Shown piece by piece: positions 50,720 to 59,350 of a stretch of 64,000 nucleotides of DNA. Position numbers and translations under genes: made by a program. This stretch comes from Synechococcus sp. PCC 7335 (GTDB lineage Bacteria > Cyanobacteriota > Cyanobacteriia > Phormidesmidales > Phormidesmidaceae). Positions within the stretch are counted from its first letter, which is position 1, and each line of letters starts with the position of its first letter. The DNA is taken from positions 1,627,175 to 1,691,174 of the forward strand of contig NZ_DS989904.1 of assembly GCF_000155595.1 (NCBI RefSeq), written 5' to 3'. The notes under the pieces are model-generated. The model searched no databases. It was given only the letters and a program-made list of their open reading frames with translations, and had not been told where the DNA came from.

Positions 50720-51807
50720 TGAGAAACCAGCCTTGGATTGGAGCAAAAGGTGTTGTTTAATCCCTGCGCGATCGCCTCAAATACAATAGAAAGCTGAGCC
50801 GTTTCATCCCGCAGAGGAAGAGGTTGCCCGGTATCGCTACCGTGGCAGATTTTAGAATCGATCGGCACTTCACCCAACAGCGGGACTGCCAGTTCTTGAG
50901 CCATTTGCTCGCCGCCACCGCTACCGAAAATTGAAGTGCGATTCCCACAGCATTCACAGATGAGATAGCTCATGTTTTCGACTAAGCCCAATACCGGCAC
51001 ACCGACTTGGCGGAACATGTGAATACTGCGCCGCACGTCAGAAACAGCGACCTGCTGCGGTGTCGTTACCATCACTACGCCACAGATCGGACTTTCTTGA
51101 ATGATCGTGATTTGGGCATCGCCCGTGCCTGGCGGCAAGTCAATCAACAGATAGTCTAATTCTCCCCACGCTACCTCTTGGATGAACTGGGTGATAATTT
51201 TGTGTAGAACAGGACCGCGCCAGGCCAAGGGATGCTCGGGCGCTGCCAGCAGCCCTACGGACATCACTTTGATGCCATGGGCTTCTAATGGCTGAAATCG
51301 CTCTCCGGCATCGGTTTCAATGACTTCTACCGCTGAGTGAGCTAAGCCTAGCATTTGTGGCACGTTCGGCCCATAAATATCAGCGTCTAGCAGTCCTACG
51401 CTAGCGCCTGTTCTTTTCAGGGCTGCAGCCAAATTTACGGCAGTTGTAGACTTGCCTACGCCGCCCTTCCCACTAGATATCGCTAACGTGGTGCGTACGC
51501 CGGGAATAGTACAGATCTCCACGTAGGCTTTCTTGCACCATTTCAATGCGCCCAAAGCAGTCTGCACCTGTTCTTTTAGGCTTAGCTGGTGGACACCCAC
51601 ATACAGCCGCAGATAAACGTAGCTATCGACCACGCGCAAATTACGAACCATGCCTAGCTCGACAATGTTGGATCTTAGCGTAGGTTCGTTTACCTGTTTT
51701 AGGCAATAGACAGCAGCTTGCTTTCTCTCTTCTAGGACGAGGTCAGCCGGTTCTACATCCGGCGTATCATCGGAACTTTTTACAAATGGAGACTGATGGC
51801 TAGGCAT
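50710..51807 (-). CDS. Mrp/NBP35 family iron-sulfur carrier ATPase
   Basis: 365 residues. An N-terminal MIP18/DUF59-like part (~30-110) is followed by the deviant Walker A SGKGGVGKSTTAVNLA, LLDADIYGPNVPQMLG, LIDLPPGTGDAQIT (Walker B) and a CxxC-type site in ENMSYLICECCGNRTSIFG, where CECC-like cysteines would bind a bridging [4Fe-4S] cluster. Such proteins deliver Fe-S clusters to client enzymes. It is the last gene of an operon with a HEAT-repeat protein, a 4Fe-4S ferredoxin and an AprA-like flavoprotein; it overlaps the HEAT gene by 8 bp. A second, housekeeping Mrp probably exists elsewhere, so this one may serve the local ferredoxin; that is inference. Confidence 0.9.
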   Translation of the reverse strand: MPSHQSPFVKSSDDTPDVEPADLVLEERKQAAVYCLKQVNEPTLRSNIVELGMVRNLRVVDSYVYLRLYVGVHQLSLKEQVQTALGALKWCKKAYVEICTIPGVRTTLAISSGKGGVGKSTTAVNLAAALKRTGASVGLLDADIYGPNVPQMLGLAHSAVEVIETDAGERFQPLEAHGIKVMSVGLLAAPEHPLAWRGPVLHKIITQFIQEVAWGELDYLLIDLPPGTGDAQITIIQESPICGVVMVTTPQQVAVSDVRRSIHMFRQVGVPVLGLVENMSYLICECCGNRTSIFGSGGGEQMAQELAVPLLGEVPIDSKICHGSDTGQPLPLRDETAQLSIVFEAIAQGLNNTFCSNPRLVSQSL

Positions 51808-52804
51808 TCGCCTTTTCTCCTAACTTGCTTTGAATGCCTTTGATAGCACGTTCGGAGAAGATTTGCACATCTCTATCTGGATCGTCGAGGGTTTGTTGTA
51901 GTGCCGGTAGTACAGCGGGATCACCGATGTTGCCAAGGGCGATCGCAGCGTCACGACGAACATCCGAATACTCATCGGAGAGCGCCTTGATCAAAGCGGG
52001 AATAGCGGTTTCATCTGGTACCCTTTGCAGCGCCCGAGCGGTGAACTTACGCACCTGCCAATGGTCGTCTGCCATCGCCTTGATCAGCGCCGGAATTGCG
52101 GTCTTCGTAGTATGCAAGTCTAACGCCTGCGCAGCATTGCGACGAACTTGCCAATCGTCGTCTGAGCTTAGGGCTTCGCACAGCATCGGGATTACCTCAT
52201 CGTCACTGAGGTGCCCAAGGGTAAGGATAGCCGAGCGACGAACTTCGCTGTGATCGTCTTTGGCCAATGGTAAGGCCGGCTTGCACCGCACGACCTGGTT
52301 AAGATAGCGCAGCGTGACAACCGCGGCTTCTCGTAGCGCTGGGCTTTCTGACTCAAAGAAAGGCACCACGTAAGGCAGTGCCTGGGCATCGTGGATTTTT
52401 CGTAGCAGAATCAACACATTGATTTGCACGTTCTCGTCGTCGATCAAGATGGCATCTAGCAGCGTCAGCAAATCGTCAGGCGAGATCATCTCTTTTAGCG
52501 CCGAGAGGGCTTCTGCTCGGACGTCTTCTTCATAGGCAGAGCCTAAGCATTTTAGTAGAGGTGCGATCGCTACCGGGTTGGCTATTTCCCACAGCGCAGT
52601 GACTGCAATCTCCTGTACCCTAGGGCTTTCATCTTCGAGTGCTAGCACTAGGCTTTCAATGGCATCTTCATCACCTAAGTGCTGAAGCGATTTAGCGGCA
52701 ACGAGGCGATCATTTAGGTCGGGCGATCGCAGCATCTCCACCCACTGAACAACCTCAGGGTCTATATCAGCATCTATATCGGCCTGAAAATCAGTAGTAG
52801 ACAT
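51800..52804 (-). CDS. HEAT-repeat (PBS lyase-type) protein
   Basis: 334 residues made of about nine HEAT repeats: units such as DDEVIPMLCEALSSDDDWQV.RRNAAQAL, TAIPALIKALSDEYSDVRRDAAIALG and DPAVLPALQQTLDDPDRDVQ. The repeats are of the type found in phycobilin lyases (CpcE/F) and in many scaffold proteins. There is no phycobiliprotein gene nearby. Its place between a ferredoxin and an Fe-S carrier ATPase suggests a scaffold or assembly factor for the flavoprotein/ferredoxin complex. 17 bp separate it from the ferredoxin gene. Confidence 0.85.
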   Translation of the reverse strand: MSTTDFQADIDADIDPEVVQWVEMLRSPDLNDRLVAAKSLQHLGDEDAIESLVLALEDESPRVQEIAVTALWEIANPVAIAPLLKCLGSAYEEDVRAEALSALKEMISPDDLLTLLDAILIDDENVQINVLILLRKIHDAQALPYVVPFFESESPALREAAVVTLRYLNQVVRCKPALPLAKDDHSEVRRSAILTLGHLSDDEVIPMLCEALSSDDDWQVRRNAAQALDLHTTKTAIPALIKAMADDHWQVRKFTARALQRVPDETAIPALIKALSDEYSDVRRDAAIALGNIGDPAVLPALQQTLDDPDRDVQIFSERAIKGIQSKLGEKANA

Positions 52805-52821
52805 TAGTTGAGTAGATCTCC

Positions 52822-53049
52822 TCAGCGCAGCAAAAATGGAATTTGAACGGTGATTGCATTAGTTGGGCACTCCTTTTCACAGGGGAGACAAAACCAACAC
52901 TCGTCATATTTCATGTAGGCTTTTCCAGTTTCAGGATTCTTGACTAGTACATCTAGCGGACAAACCTCAATGCAGGCCTTACATTTCTCTAGACACTTAG
53001 ATTCATCTACGATGACCGGAACATCGACCCGCTGCGTTGCTAAAGCCAT
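52822..53049 (-). CDS. AprB-like 2x[4Fe-4S] ferredoxin
   Basis: 75 residues with two cluster-binding motifs, CLEKCKACIEVCPLDV and CWFCLPCEKECPTNAI. The first has extra spacing (CxxxCxxCxxxCP), the second CxxCxxCxxxCP, like the beta subunit of adenylylsulfate reductase but shorter, without the AprB tail. It should carry electrons to or from the flavoprotein encoded upstream. It follows that gene by 132 bp. Confidence 0.88.
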   Translation of the reverse strand: MALATQRVDVPVIVDESKCLEKCKACIEVCPLDVLVKNPETGKAYMKYDECWFCLPCEKECPTNAITVQIPFLLR

Positions 53050-53181
53050 AAAAAATCTTTCACCTACTAAACGAATATTGTTCTACTACGCAGAACAGAG
53101 CAGAACAGACTGTACTAAAGACAGAATTAACAAAACAGATCTAGCAAAGATAGATCCGGGATAGATCTTGCAAAAATACCC

Positions 53182-54885
53182 CTAACGAACAGCCACATCG
53201 TAGACCTCTTGTTGCAAATTCACATCGACAATATAAGGTGCAACCGGACGTTTCAGCATTTCCATCTCACCTGATGCTGATTTTCTTAAGTTCACGTGGC
53301 AGAACCATTCTTGGTCATTTTTGTCAGGGTAATCAAGCCGGTAGTGATATAGCCCCCAGCGACTCTCTTTGCGATATAGAGAAGCCCTAGCAGCCATCTC
53401 GGCGCAGTCGCGGATAAAGTGCACTTCCATACAGCGCATCAGTTCGTGAGGATCTCTGGCGCCCATCATATCCATAGTGTCGTAATAGCGCTCAAAAGCG
53501 GCTAAGCCAATGTCCATCTTAGTCGGCGACTTGGGAGGCTGAAGATAGTCGTTGACGTAGCGGCGTAGCTTGTACTCTACTTGAGTATGGGGAACTCCAT
53601 CAGGCCGATCTAGCGGTGCGTAGATGCGAGCTTTTTCAGCGGCCAAAAATTCTTCATCAGGCTCTACATGCTCCAATCCCTGCACGTATTCCATTGCATT
53701 GATACCTGACAGTCGCCCAGAGACAAAGGCCCCGATCATGTAGTTGTGAGGAACGCTGGCCATATCTCCAGCCGCGTAAAGACCGGGGATGGTGGTCTCG
53801 GCTTTGTCGTTGACCCATACGCCCGAAGCACTATGGCCGCTACACAGACCAATTTCTGAGATATTCATCTCTACTCCGTGCGTGCGGTAGTTCTCTTTTC
53901 TCCCTTCATGGAAACGTTCGCGACTGGGCCGTTCATTGGCCCACAGCACCTGTTCTATCTCAGAAATAGTGTCATCATCGAGATGATACATCTTCAAATG
54001 CACTGGTCCTTTGCCAGAATTTAGCTCTTTCCAAGTTTCTAGCATCATCTGTCCGCTCCAGTAGTCGCAGTTTATAAAGCGATTACCTTCAGCGTTAGCC
54101 GTGTAGGCGCCAAAAGGGCTAGCGACATAGGCACAGGCTGGACCGTTGTAGTCTTTGATCAATGGGTTAATTTGAAAACATTCGATATTTGTCAGTTCTG
54201 CGCCAGCATGATAGGCCATAGAATAGCCATCCCCTGCATTGGTAGGATTCTCGTAAGTGCCGTAGAGATAGCCAGAAGCGGGCAATCCTAGGCGTCCACA
54301 GGCGCCTGTACAAAGAACAACCGCTTTTGCCTGAATGATGACAAAGTCTCCTTTACGAACATCAAAGCCAACAGCGCCGATGGCTCGTCCGTCTTTGACG
54401 ATTACTCTAGTTGCCATCACTCGGTTGGTCACCCGCACTTTGTTGCGCTTGACCTGACGAGTCAAAATCTTTTTAAGATCTTTCCCCTCTGGCATGGGCA
54501 AGACGTATTTACCGACTCGATGAACCTGTTTTAGATCGTAGTTGCCTTCGCGGTCTTTTTGAAACTTGACACCCCAGCTTTCTAGCTCTTGGATGACTTC
54601 ATATCCCCAGCGACCGGTCTGATAAACCGCCTTTTGATCGAGGATGCCGTCGTTGGCAATCGTGATTTCTCGAACGTATTGCTCAGGTGTGGAGCTGCCG
54701 GGAATAACAGCAGTGTTCACCCCATCCATTCCCATTGCGATCGCACCGCTCCGACGAATATTCGCCTTTTCTAGAATCAACACGTCTGCTTCAGGGTTTG
54801 CGTGCTTAGCCTTGATGCCAGCCATTGTGCCAGCCGTGCCACCACCTATCACCAAAAAGTCTGTTTGCAGATGCTGAGTATTCAC
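53182..54885 (-). CDS. AprA-like / fumarate reductase-type FAD flavoprotein
   Basis: 567 residues. The FAD motif DFLVIGGGTAGTMAGIKAKH starts the protein. NIRRSGAIAMGMDGVN, AVVLCTGACGRLG, GDGYSMAYHAGAELTN, and the C-terminal FAD-binding CSGHSASGVWVNDKAETTIPGLYAAGDMASVPHNYM follow. The helical C-terminal domain has ARASLYRKESRWGLYHYR. This is the succinate dehydrogenase/fumarate reductase/APS reductase superfamily. The RRSG...MGMDGVN block and the ferredoxin partner favour the AprA-like branch. Dissimilatory APS reductase itself is not expected in a cyanobacterium; homologues near sulfonate transporters elsewhere suggest organosulfur oxidation or reduction. GTG 54885 with GAGG upstream is preferred to TTG 54891. 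Substrate unknown. Confidence 0.85.
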   Translation of the reverse strand: MNTQHLQTDFLVIGGGTAGTMAGIKAKHANPEADVLILEKANIRRSGAIAMGMDGVNTAVIPGSSTPEQYVREITIANDGILDQKAVYQTGRWGYEVIQELESWGVKFQKDREGNYDLKQVHRVGKYVLPMPEGKDLKKILTRQVKRNKVRVTNRVMATRVIVKDGRAIGAVGFDVRKGDFVIIQAKAVVLCTGACGRLGLPASGYLYGTYENPTNAGDGYSMAYHAGAELTNIECFQINPLIKDYNGPACAYVASPFGAYTANAEGNRFINCDYWSGQMMLETWKELNSGKGPVHLKMYHLDDDTISEIEQVLWANERPSRERFHEGRKENYRTHGVEMNISEIGLCSGHSASGVWVNDKAETTIPGLYAAGDMASVPHNYMIGAFVSGRLSGINAMEYVQGLEHVEPDEEFLAAEKARIYAPLDRPDGVPHTQVEYKLRRYVNDYLQPPKSPTKMDIGLAAFERYYDTMDMMGARDPHELMRCMEVHFIRDCAEMAARASLYRKESRWGLYHYRLDYPDKNDQEWFCHVNLRKSASGEMEMLKRPVAPYIVDVNLQQEVYDVAVR

Positions 54886-55220
54886 ACACAATGCCTCATT
54901 TCTATTCGTTCATCTGATAGAACGACCGCCTGTAGTAGCGATTTCTATTATTTATCTTAGAAGACATAATTTGTAGCAGCCTGCAGGCTAAAGCATATGT
55001 GTAGCAAAGCATACGGTTTATGGATTCATCTTTTTTATACACTGATAAAATTCCTTAATCTTGCCAAAAAAGAGTAAATGAAAGGAATTAGCCAACCTAT
55101 GAAAAGCGGACATTCATGGAGATAGTTTGCTTGGTCAAGATTGTGCGTTTGAAGTGTTTAGATGAAACGTTTAAAGTAAAGTATCTAGAGTGCGCGAACT
55201 GATCGGTCAGCGCTTGAAAT
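54886..55220. other. divergent promoter region of the organosulfur locus
   Basis: 335 bp between the minus-strand flavoprotein operon and the plus-strand LysR-fusion gene. No gene. LysR regulators usually bind such divergent regions at T-N11-A motifs; several candidates occur but none stands out by eye. Confidence 0.5.
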
Positions 55221-57290
55221 GTGGAAATTTACCAAATTAAAGTCTTTCTAGAGGTCGCCCGCCATCTTAGCTTTACTGAGGCAGCCGATGCTCTAAATCT
55301 CACTCAGCCCGCGGTGAGCGCCAAGATAAAATCGCTAGAGTCTAGTTTGGGCGCCTCCCTTTTTCATCGATTAGGTCGCAAGATTACGCTGACACCCGTA
55401 GGTGAATATCTGGTCAAAAATTCACCCGAATTAATTCAGTTAGAAAGTCGTTTAGTCAAAGAAATCGATCAGATCAAGCAGGGTAAATCTAGCCGATTGA
55501 AAATTGGCTGTACGACCAACGTGGCGAATGGCTGGCTGCCGAAGATTTTGTTTTCCTATCGTCAGAAGTACCCTACTGCCGAGGTACAGTGCTTTCCTTT
55601 TGATACGATCCAATCGCTTCATCAAGCAATTACATCAGCAGACGTAGACGTTGGTTTTTCGGAAACGAACCTACAGGGTTTTGACGAAGTAGCGTCGCTC
55701 GCTGTTGATAATTTTCAATATCTACTGATGGTCGCTGCTGACCATCGGCTAGCACGCAGAGAGTGGCTAGGCCTAAAAGAACTTACCACTGAAGCCTGGG
55801 TGTTTCCTGCAGATGGAACCCCTGAACGCCTGGCGCTTAATGCCAGATTGGCCGAACTAGGCATGGATATCTCCGATTTTCCCCATCGAGAGATTGTCTG
55901 TTCTTCTAGCCTGATGAGTATGTTTTTAAAGCAAGGTCATTACCTGGGATTTGCCTCTAGCTTACAGCTACAAGCCGAACAGCAGGCAAAGCTGATAGTG
56001 AGTGTGCCGCTGAAGGAATTTCCCCTAGACTATCAACTGTTTATGCTCGTTCATAAAAGCCAGGCTAAGGCAGTCGAGGTCACTCAAAGCGATTTGAAAT
56101 CGTTGTCGAGAAATCCTGTACGGCAGCTGATTCAGCTAGTTTATAAACAAACAAACCGAACGCTTCTAGACAATCGCTTAGCTCACCAAAATCAGACAAG
56201 CCAGACAAAGGAAATAGCTCCTGCCGATAGCTCATCATTACCGTCGGCGCTGCCCACTCAAGCTACAGCGCCAGTTTACTTGCGATCGCCTAGTTTACAA
56301 ATTCGCCCTAAATCAACCGCTTCATCTCAAGTAATTACGATTACGATAGGCACCCAAAACAAAACTATTCAGACCGTCACTGCTGGATTAATTATTAAAA
56401 ATTTAGGCTTGCTCGAGCATTTCTTACCCCATGAGGGTCGCTATAAAAGCGTGGAGTATAGGATCAAGTGGCAAGACTTTACCTCGGGTGCGCCGATTGT
56501 TTCTGGTTTGCAGTCCCAGCAGCTAGACATTGGCGTGATTGGAGACTATCCGTTGTTGCTTAGCGGCGTGACGCCGACTGACTCATCTTTGACTAAAACC
56601 CGATTAGTTAGCTTTGTTGCTAGCAATCCAGACGGGGCCGGTAATACGATAATTGTCCCGAATCGCTCCGAACTCAACAGCTTGGACGATCTGCGTAGCC
56701 GAGTGATTGCTGTTCCTTTTGCTTCGTCTGCACACGGCATGGTAATGCGTAGGCTTTCTAGGGCAAATCTATTGGCTGATGTGACGCTGACTTCTATCGA
56801 GGATCTAAACATTCATAGCCTCACACCGCGCAACAATCAGGCTGATGGCTATGCGTATTTTGCACCGCTTCACGATATTGCCAGTCACCAAGGCAAGTTC
56901 AGGCGGCTGCAAGAGAGCGATCACAGCAAGCTACCGACGTTTCATGGCATTGTTGTTCAAGATGAATTTGCTGAGCAACATCCCGATCTTGTGATCGCTT
57001 ATCTCAAATCACTGATCGCGGCGCAGTATTGGTACATGACTACCCCTAGTGCGCTTTGCTTAGCCAGTAACTGGGTTGGGCTAGATGCTGAGATAGTCGC
57101 TAAAACGTTAGGCCACAAACGCTCAAGTGCGCTGGGATTGTTTTTCCCTGAAACTCAAATACGAACAGATTGGATAGCTGCTCACGTTCAACAGCTATCA
57201 ACTATCAAAGGCAATGAAGCTTTAGGTAATTTGGATTTAGAGACATGGATTCAACCAGATTTACTAGAGATGGCATTATCTTCGGTATGA
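55221..57290 (+). CDS. LysR-type regulator fused to an SsuA-like substrate-binding domain
   Basis: 689 residues. Residues 1-60 are a LysR winged helix (MEIYQIKVFLEVARHLSFTE, ADALNLTQPAVSAKIKSLE) and ~90-300 the usual LysR effector domain (KIGCTTNVANGWLPKIL). A polar linker (~310-368) leads to a second binding domain of about 315 residues (~370-685). That domain closely follows the ABC sulfonate-binding protein encoded at 60401: both have TIGTQ, VEYRIKW or VEYEIEW, TSGAPI or TSGPPI, LDIGVIGDYP or IDIGLMGDFP, NPDGAGNTIIVP or SPNGAGNAVVVP, SSAHGMVM or SAAHGMVL and PTFHGIVV or PTLHGIVV. No signal peptide lies between the parts, so the whole protein is cytoplasmic. GTG 55221 is the start. It probably senses the transported substrate. 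Confidence 0.88.
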   Translation: MEIYQIKVFLEVARHLSFTEAADALNLTQPAVSAKIKSLESSLGASLFHRLGRKITLTPVGEYLVKNSPELIQLESRLVKEIDQIKQGKSSRLKIGCTTNVANGWLPKILFSYRQKYPTAEVQCFPFDTIQSLHQAITSADVDVGFSETNLQGFDEVASLAVDNFQYLLMVAADHRLARREWLGLKELTTEAWVFPADGTPERLALNARLAELGMDISDFPHREIVCSSSLMSMFLKQGHYLGFASSLQLQAEQQAKLIVSVPLKEFPLDYQLFMLVHKSQAKAVEVTQSDLKSLSRNPVRQLIQLVYKQTNRTLLDNRLAHQNQTSQTKEIAPADSSSLPSALPTQATAPVYLRSPSLQIRPKSTASSQVITITIGTQNKTIQTVTAGLIIKNLGLLEHFLPHEGRYKSVEYRIKWQDFTSGAPIVSGLQSQQLDIGVIGDYPLLLSGVTPTDSSLTKTRLVSFVASNPDGAGNTIIVPNRSELNSLDDLRSRVIAVPFASSAHGMVMRRLSRANLLADVTLTSIEDLNIHSLTPRNNQADGYAYFAPLHDIASHQGKFRRLQESDHSKLPTFHGIVVQDEFAEQHPDLVIAYLKSLIAAQYWYMTTPSALCLASNWVGLDAEIVAKTLGHKRSSALGLFFPETQIRTDWIAAHVQQLSTIKGNEALGNLDLETWIQPDLLEMALSSV

Positions 57291-57411
57291 AATCTTCAGT
57301 GAGACAAACACTATAGGATTCACAAACAAGATATACAAACAAAGTGAGATAAAACAAATCTATCAATCGCCAAGATATTTGATTTGCTAAGGCCGAAGAC
57401 CTGTCGATAAA

Positions 57412-58452
57412 GTGAAGCATCCTCTAATGCATAGGGTTGATGTGAGCTATCCACTGCGCTGGTACCGTAGATTTGATCTTTCGTTCGGCATTCTTCTAAA
57501 TCTAGGGTTGGCAACCTTAGCCCTACAGCTATACCAGGTTTCTTTCCTTAGCCTGTTGAGTCCTTTGATTGTGGCGATCGCCCTCGGCATTCTCTTACGC
57601 AACTCAATCGGCGTTTCTCCTATCTTTCACGCTGGGACTCGTTTTTGTCTCAAGCGTATTCTCAAGCTGGCTATTGTGCTAATGGGCCTGCGCCTTAGCT
57701 TAGCCGAACTGCAAACGGTCGGGATTACCGGCTTGGTGCTTGTCTCAATAACGCTACTTAGCACTTTTAGCTTTACGATCTGGCTGGGGCGATCGCTGCA
57801 TATCAACCAGCGACTAGTGTGGCTGATAGCAGCAGGAACGTCTATTTGTGGCGCTTCAGCAGTCGTTGCTACCAATGCGGTCATCGAAGGATCTGATGAA
57901 GATATGGTGTATGCCGTCACGCTGGTTACGGCCTTGGGTACTGCCGCTATGCTGCTATATCCGCTTTTAGCCACCCCGCTTCAGCTTTCGCCTGAGGCGT
58001 TTGGGCTGTGGTGTGGAACATCTATCCACGAGGTGGCACAAGTTGTTGCTGCCGCCTTTCAAAATAGCCCGGTGAGTGGTGAATTTGCCACAATCTCTAA
58101 GCTTTCTCGCGTATTGTTTTTGCTGCCTGTCATGGTCATACTCGGCAGCTTTTCGGCCGCTTCACAAGGAAACACAAGGCGCATGTCGAAGCTGCCTATT
58201 CCCTGGTTCGTATTGTTGTTTGTTCTACTGGTTATGCTCAATAGCCTCTCTCTATTTTCTGAGGACTTCAAAGCAATTGTTCTTCAGCTCAATCAAGTTC
58301 TCCTAGCGATTTCTCTAACCGCGATGGGACTAGAAACTGATCTAACTAAGCTTAAACAAACAGGTTTCAAACCCTTTTATCTAGCAGCGCTTTCCTGGCT
58401 ATTTTTATCAGGATTGAGTTTAGGCTTAATCAAAATCTTTTTTCCCGGCTGA
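57412..58452 (+). CDS. YeiH/UPF0324 family membrane transporter
   Basis: 346 residues with about ten hydrophobic helices. Family marks are ILLRNSIGVSPIFHAGTRFCLKRILKLAIVLMGLRLSLAEL, the loop AGTSICGASAVVATNAVI (the highly conserved SICGASA), and WCGTSIHEVAQVVAA. UPF0324/PSE family members are proposed sulfate or anion exporters and are often found near sulfonate or taurine genes regulated by LysR proteins; here export of sulfite or sulfate released from organosulfur compounds is plausible. GTG 57412 or ATG 57427 may be the start; the family start is poorly conserved. It lies 121 bp after the LysR fusion gene. Confidence 0.85.
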   Translation: MKHPLMHRVDVSYPLRWYRRFDLSFGILLNLGLATLALQLYQVSFLSLLSPLIVAIALGILLRNSIGVSPIFHAGTRFCLKRILKLAIVLMGLRLSLAELQTVGITGLVLVSITLLSTFSFTIWLGRSLHINQRLVWLIAAGTSICGASAVVATNAVIEGSDEDMVYAVTLVTALGTAAMLLYPLLATPLQLSPEAFGLWCGTSIHEVAQVVAAAFQNSPVSGEFATISKLSRVLFLLPVMVILGSFSAASQGNTRRMSKLPIPWFVLLFVLLVMLNSLSLFSEDFKAIVLQLNQVLLAISLTAMGLETDLTKLKQTGFKPFYLAALSWLFLSGLSLGLIKIFFPG

Positions 58453-58460
58453 TCGCGTTC

Positions 58461-59282
58461 TCACTGCCTTTCCATACTTTTCATCGTTTCTTCTCGAATT
58501 AAATTAAATACCTGCCTGTTGAGCTGCGTAAATTCTGGCGTTAGCATGTCATCGACATGGCGAGGTCTGGTCAGAGCAACCTCTAATTCGGCTTTGATAC
58601 GACCTGGCTGCACGCCCATAACCAGGATGCGATCGCCTAAAAAAACAGCCTCTTCAATATCGTGAGTTACAAAGATAACTGTTGTCTTTAGCGTCTCCCA
58701 AATGTTGAGCAGCAGCTCTTGCATCATGTGCCGGGTCTGAGCATCTAGCGCCGCAAAGGGCTCGTCCATCAGCAGTACCGAAGGAGAATTCACCAGCGCC
58801 CTAACAATACTTGCTCGCTGTTGCATGCCGCCCGATAGCTGCGCTGGATAAGCATCGCGATACTTTGCTAACCCTGCTAGATTCAAGTATTCTCCAACGG
58901 TATCCTGCCGTTCTCCTTTTGGCACGCCTTTGATCTTGAGCCCTAATTCCACATTTTGAAAGGTTGTTTTCCAGGGCAGCAGAGAATACTGCTGAAAAAC
59001 AAACCCCCGGTCGGCTCCCGGCTTTGTTACCTGCCGCTGATCAACCATGACATAACCGGCGCTTGGCTGAACGAATCCGGCAACGATATTGAGCAAAGTT
59101 GATTTCCCACAGCCTGAGGGTCCTAGCAAACACACTAACTCTCCTGGATTGATCCTACAGTTGATAGCCTCTAATACCTGAGTCGATACTCCCTGCCGGC
59201 TAAAGGCCATCGAGACGCCTTCTATATTCACCAACCCCTTAGTCTGCGTTTGGGTTGTACTAGGTGCTAACGTCTGCCGCAT
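58461..59282 (-). CDS. ssuB: sulfonate/nitrate-type ABC transporter ATPase
   Basis: 273 residues with Walker A LLGPSGCGKSTLLNIVAG, the Q-loop VFQQYSLLPWKT, the signature LSGGMQQRASIVRAL, Walker B VLLMDEPFAALDAQTR and the H-loop VTHDIEEAVFLGDRI. The LLPWKT and EEAVFL stretches are typical of the SsuB/TauB/NrtD group. It powers import with the permease and binding lipoprotein encoded next to it. It ends 8 bp from the stop of the convergent YeiH-type gene. The substrate (alkanesulfonate, taurine or similar) is inferred. Confidence 0.9.
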   Translation of the reverse strand: MRQTLAPSTTQTQTKGLVNIEGVSMAFSRQGVSTQVLEAINCRINPGELVCLLGPSGCGKSTLLNIVAGFVQPSAGYVMVDQRQVTKPGADRGFVFQQYSLLPWKTTFQNVELGLKIKGVPKGERQDTVGEYLNLAGLAKYRDAYPAQLSGGMQQRASIVRALVNSPSVLLMDEPFAALDAQTRHMMQELLLNIWETLKTTVIFVTHDIEEAVFLGDRILVMGVQPGRIKAELEVALTRPRHVDDMLTPEFTQLNRQVFNLIREETMKSMERQ

Positions 59283-59350
59283 TGACTTTTTCCCTATCTT
59301 TTTTAGCTTGCTCTTTATGACTGTTGGGGCCGGTGTCGACCTGGGATTTG

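Noticed and set aside
51800-52804. Phycobilin lyase CpcE/CpcF
   Set aside because: The HEAT repeats are similar, but no phycobiliprotein gene is near and the operon is Fe-S/flavoprotein related.
53182-54885. Succinate dehydrogenase flavoprotein SdhA or L-aspartate oxidase NadB
   Set aside because: The partner is a small 2x[4Fe-4S] ferredoxin and the surroundings are sulfonate-type genes; the RRSGAIAMGMDGVN block fits the AprA-like branch better.
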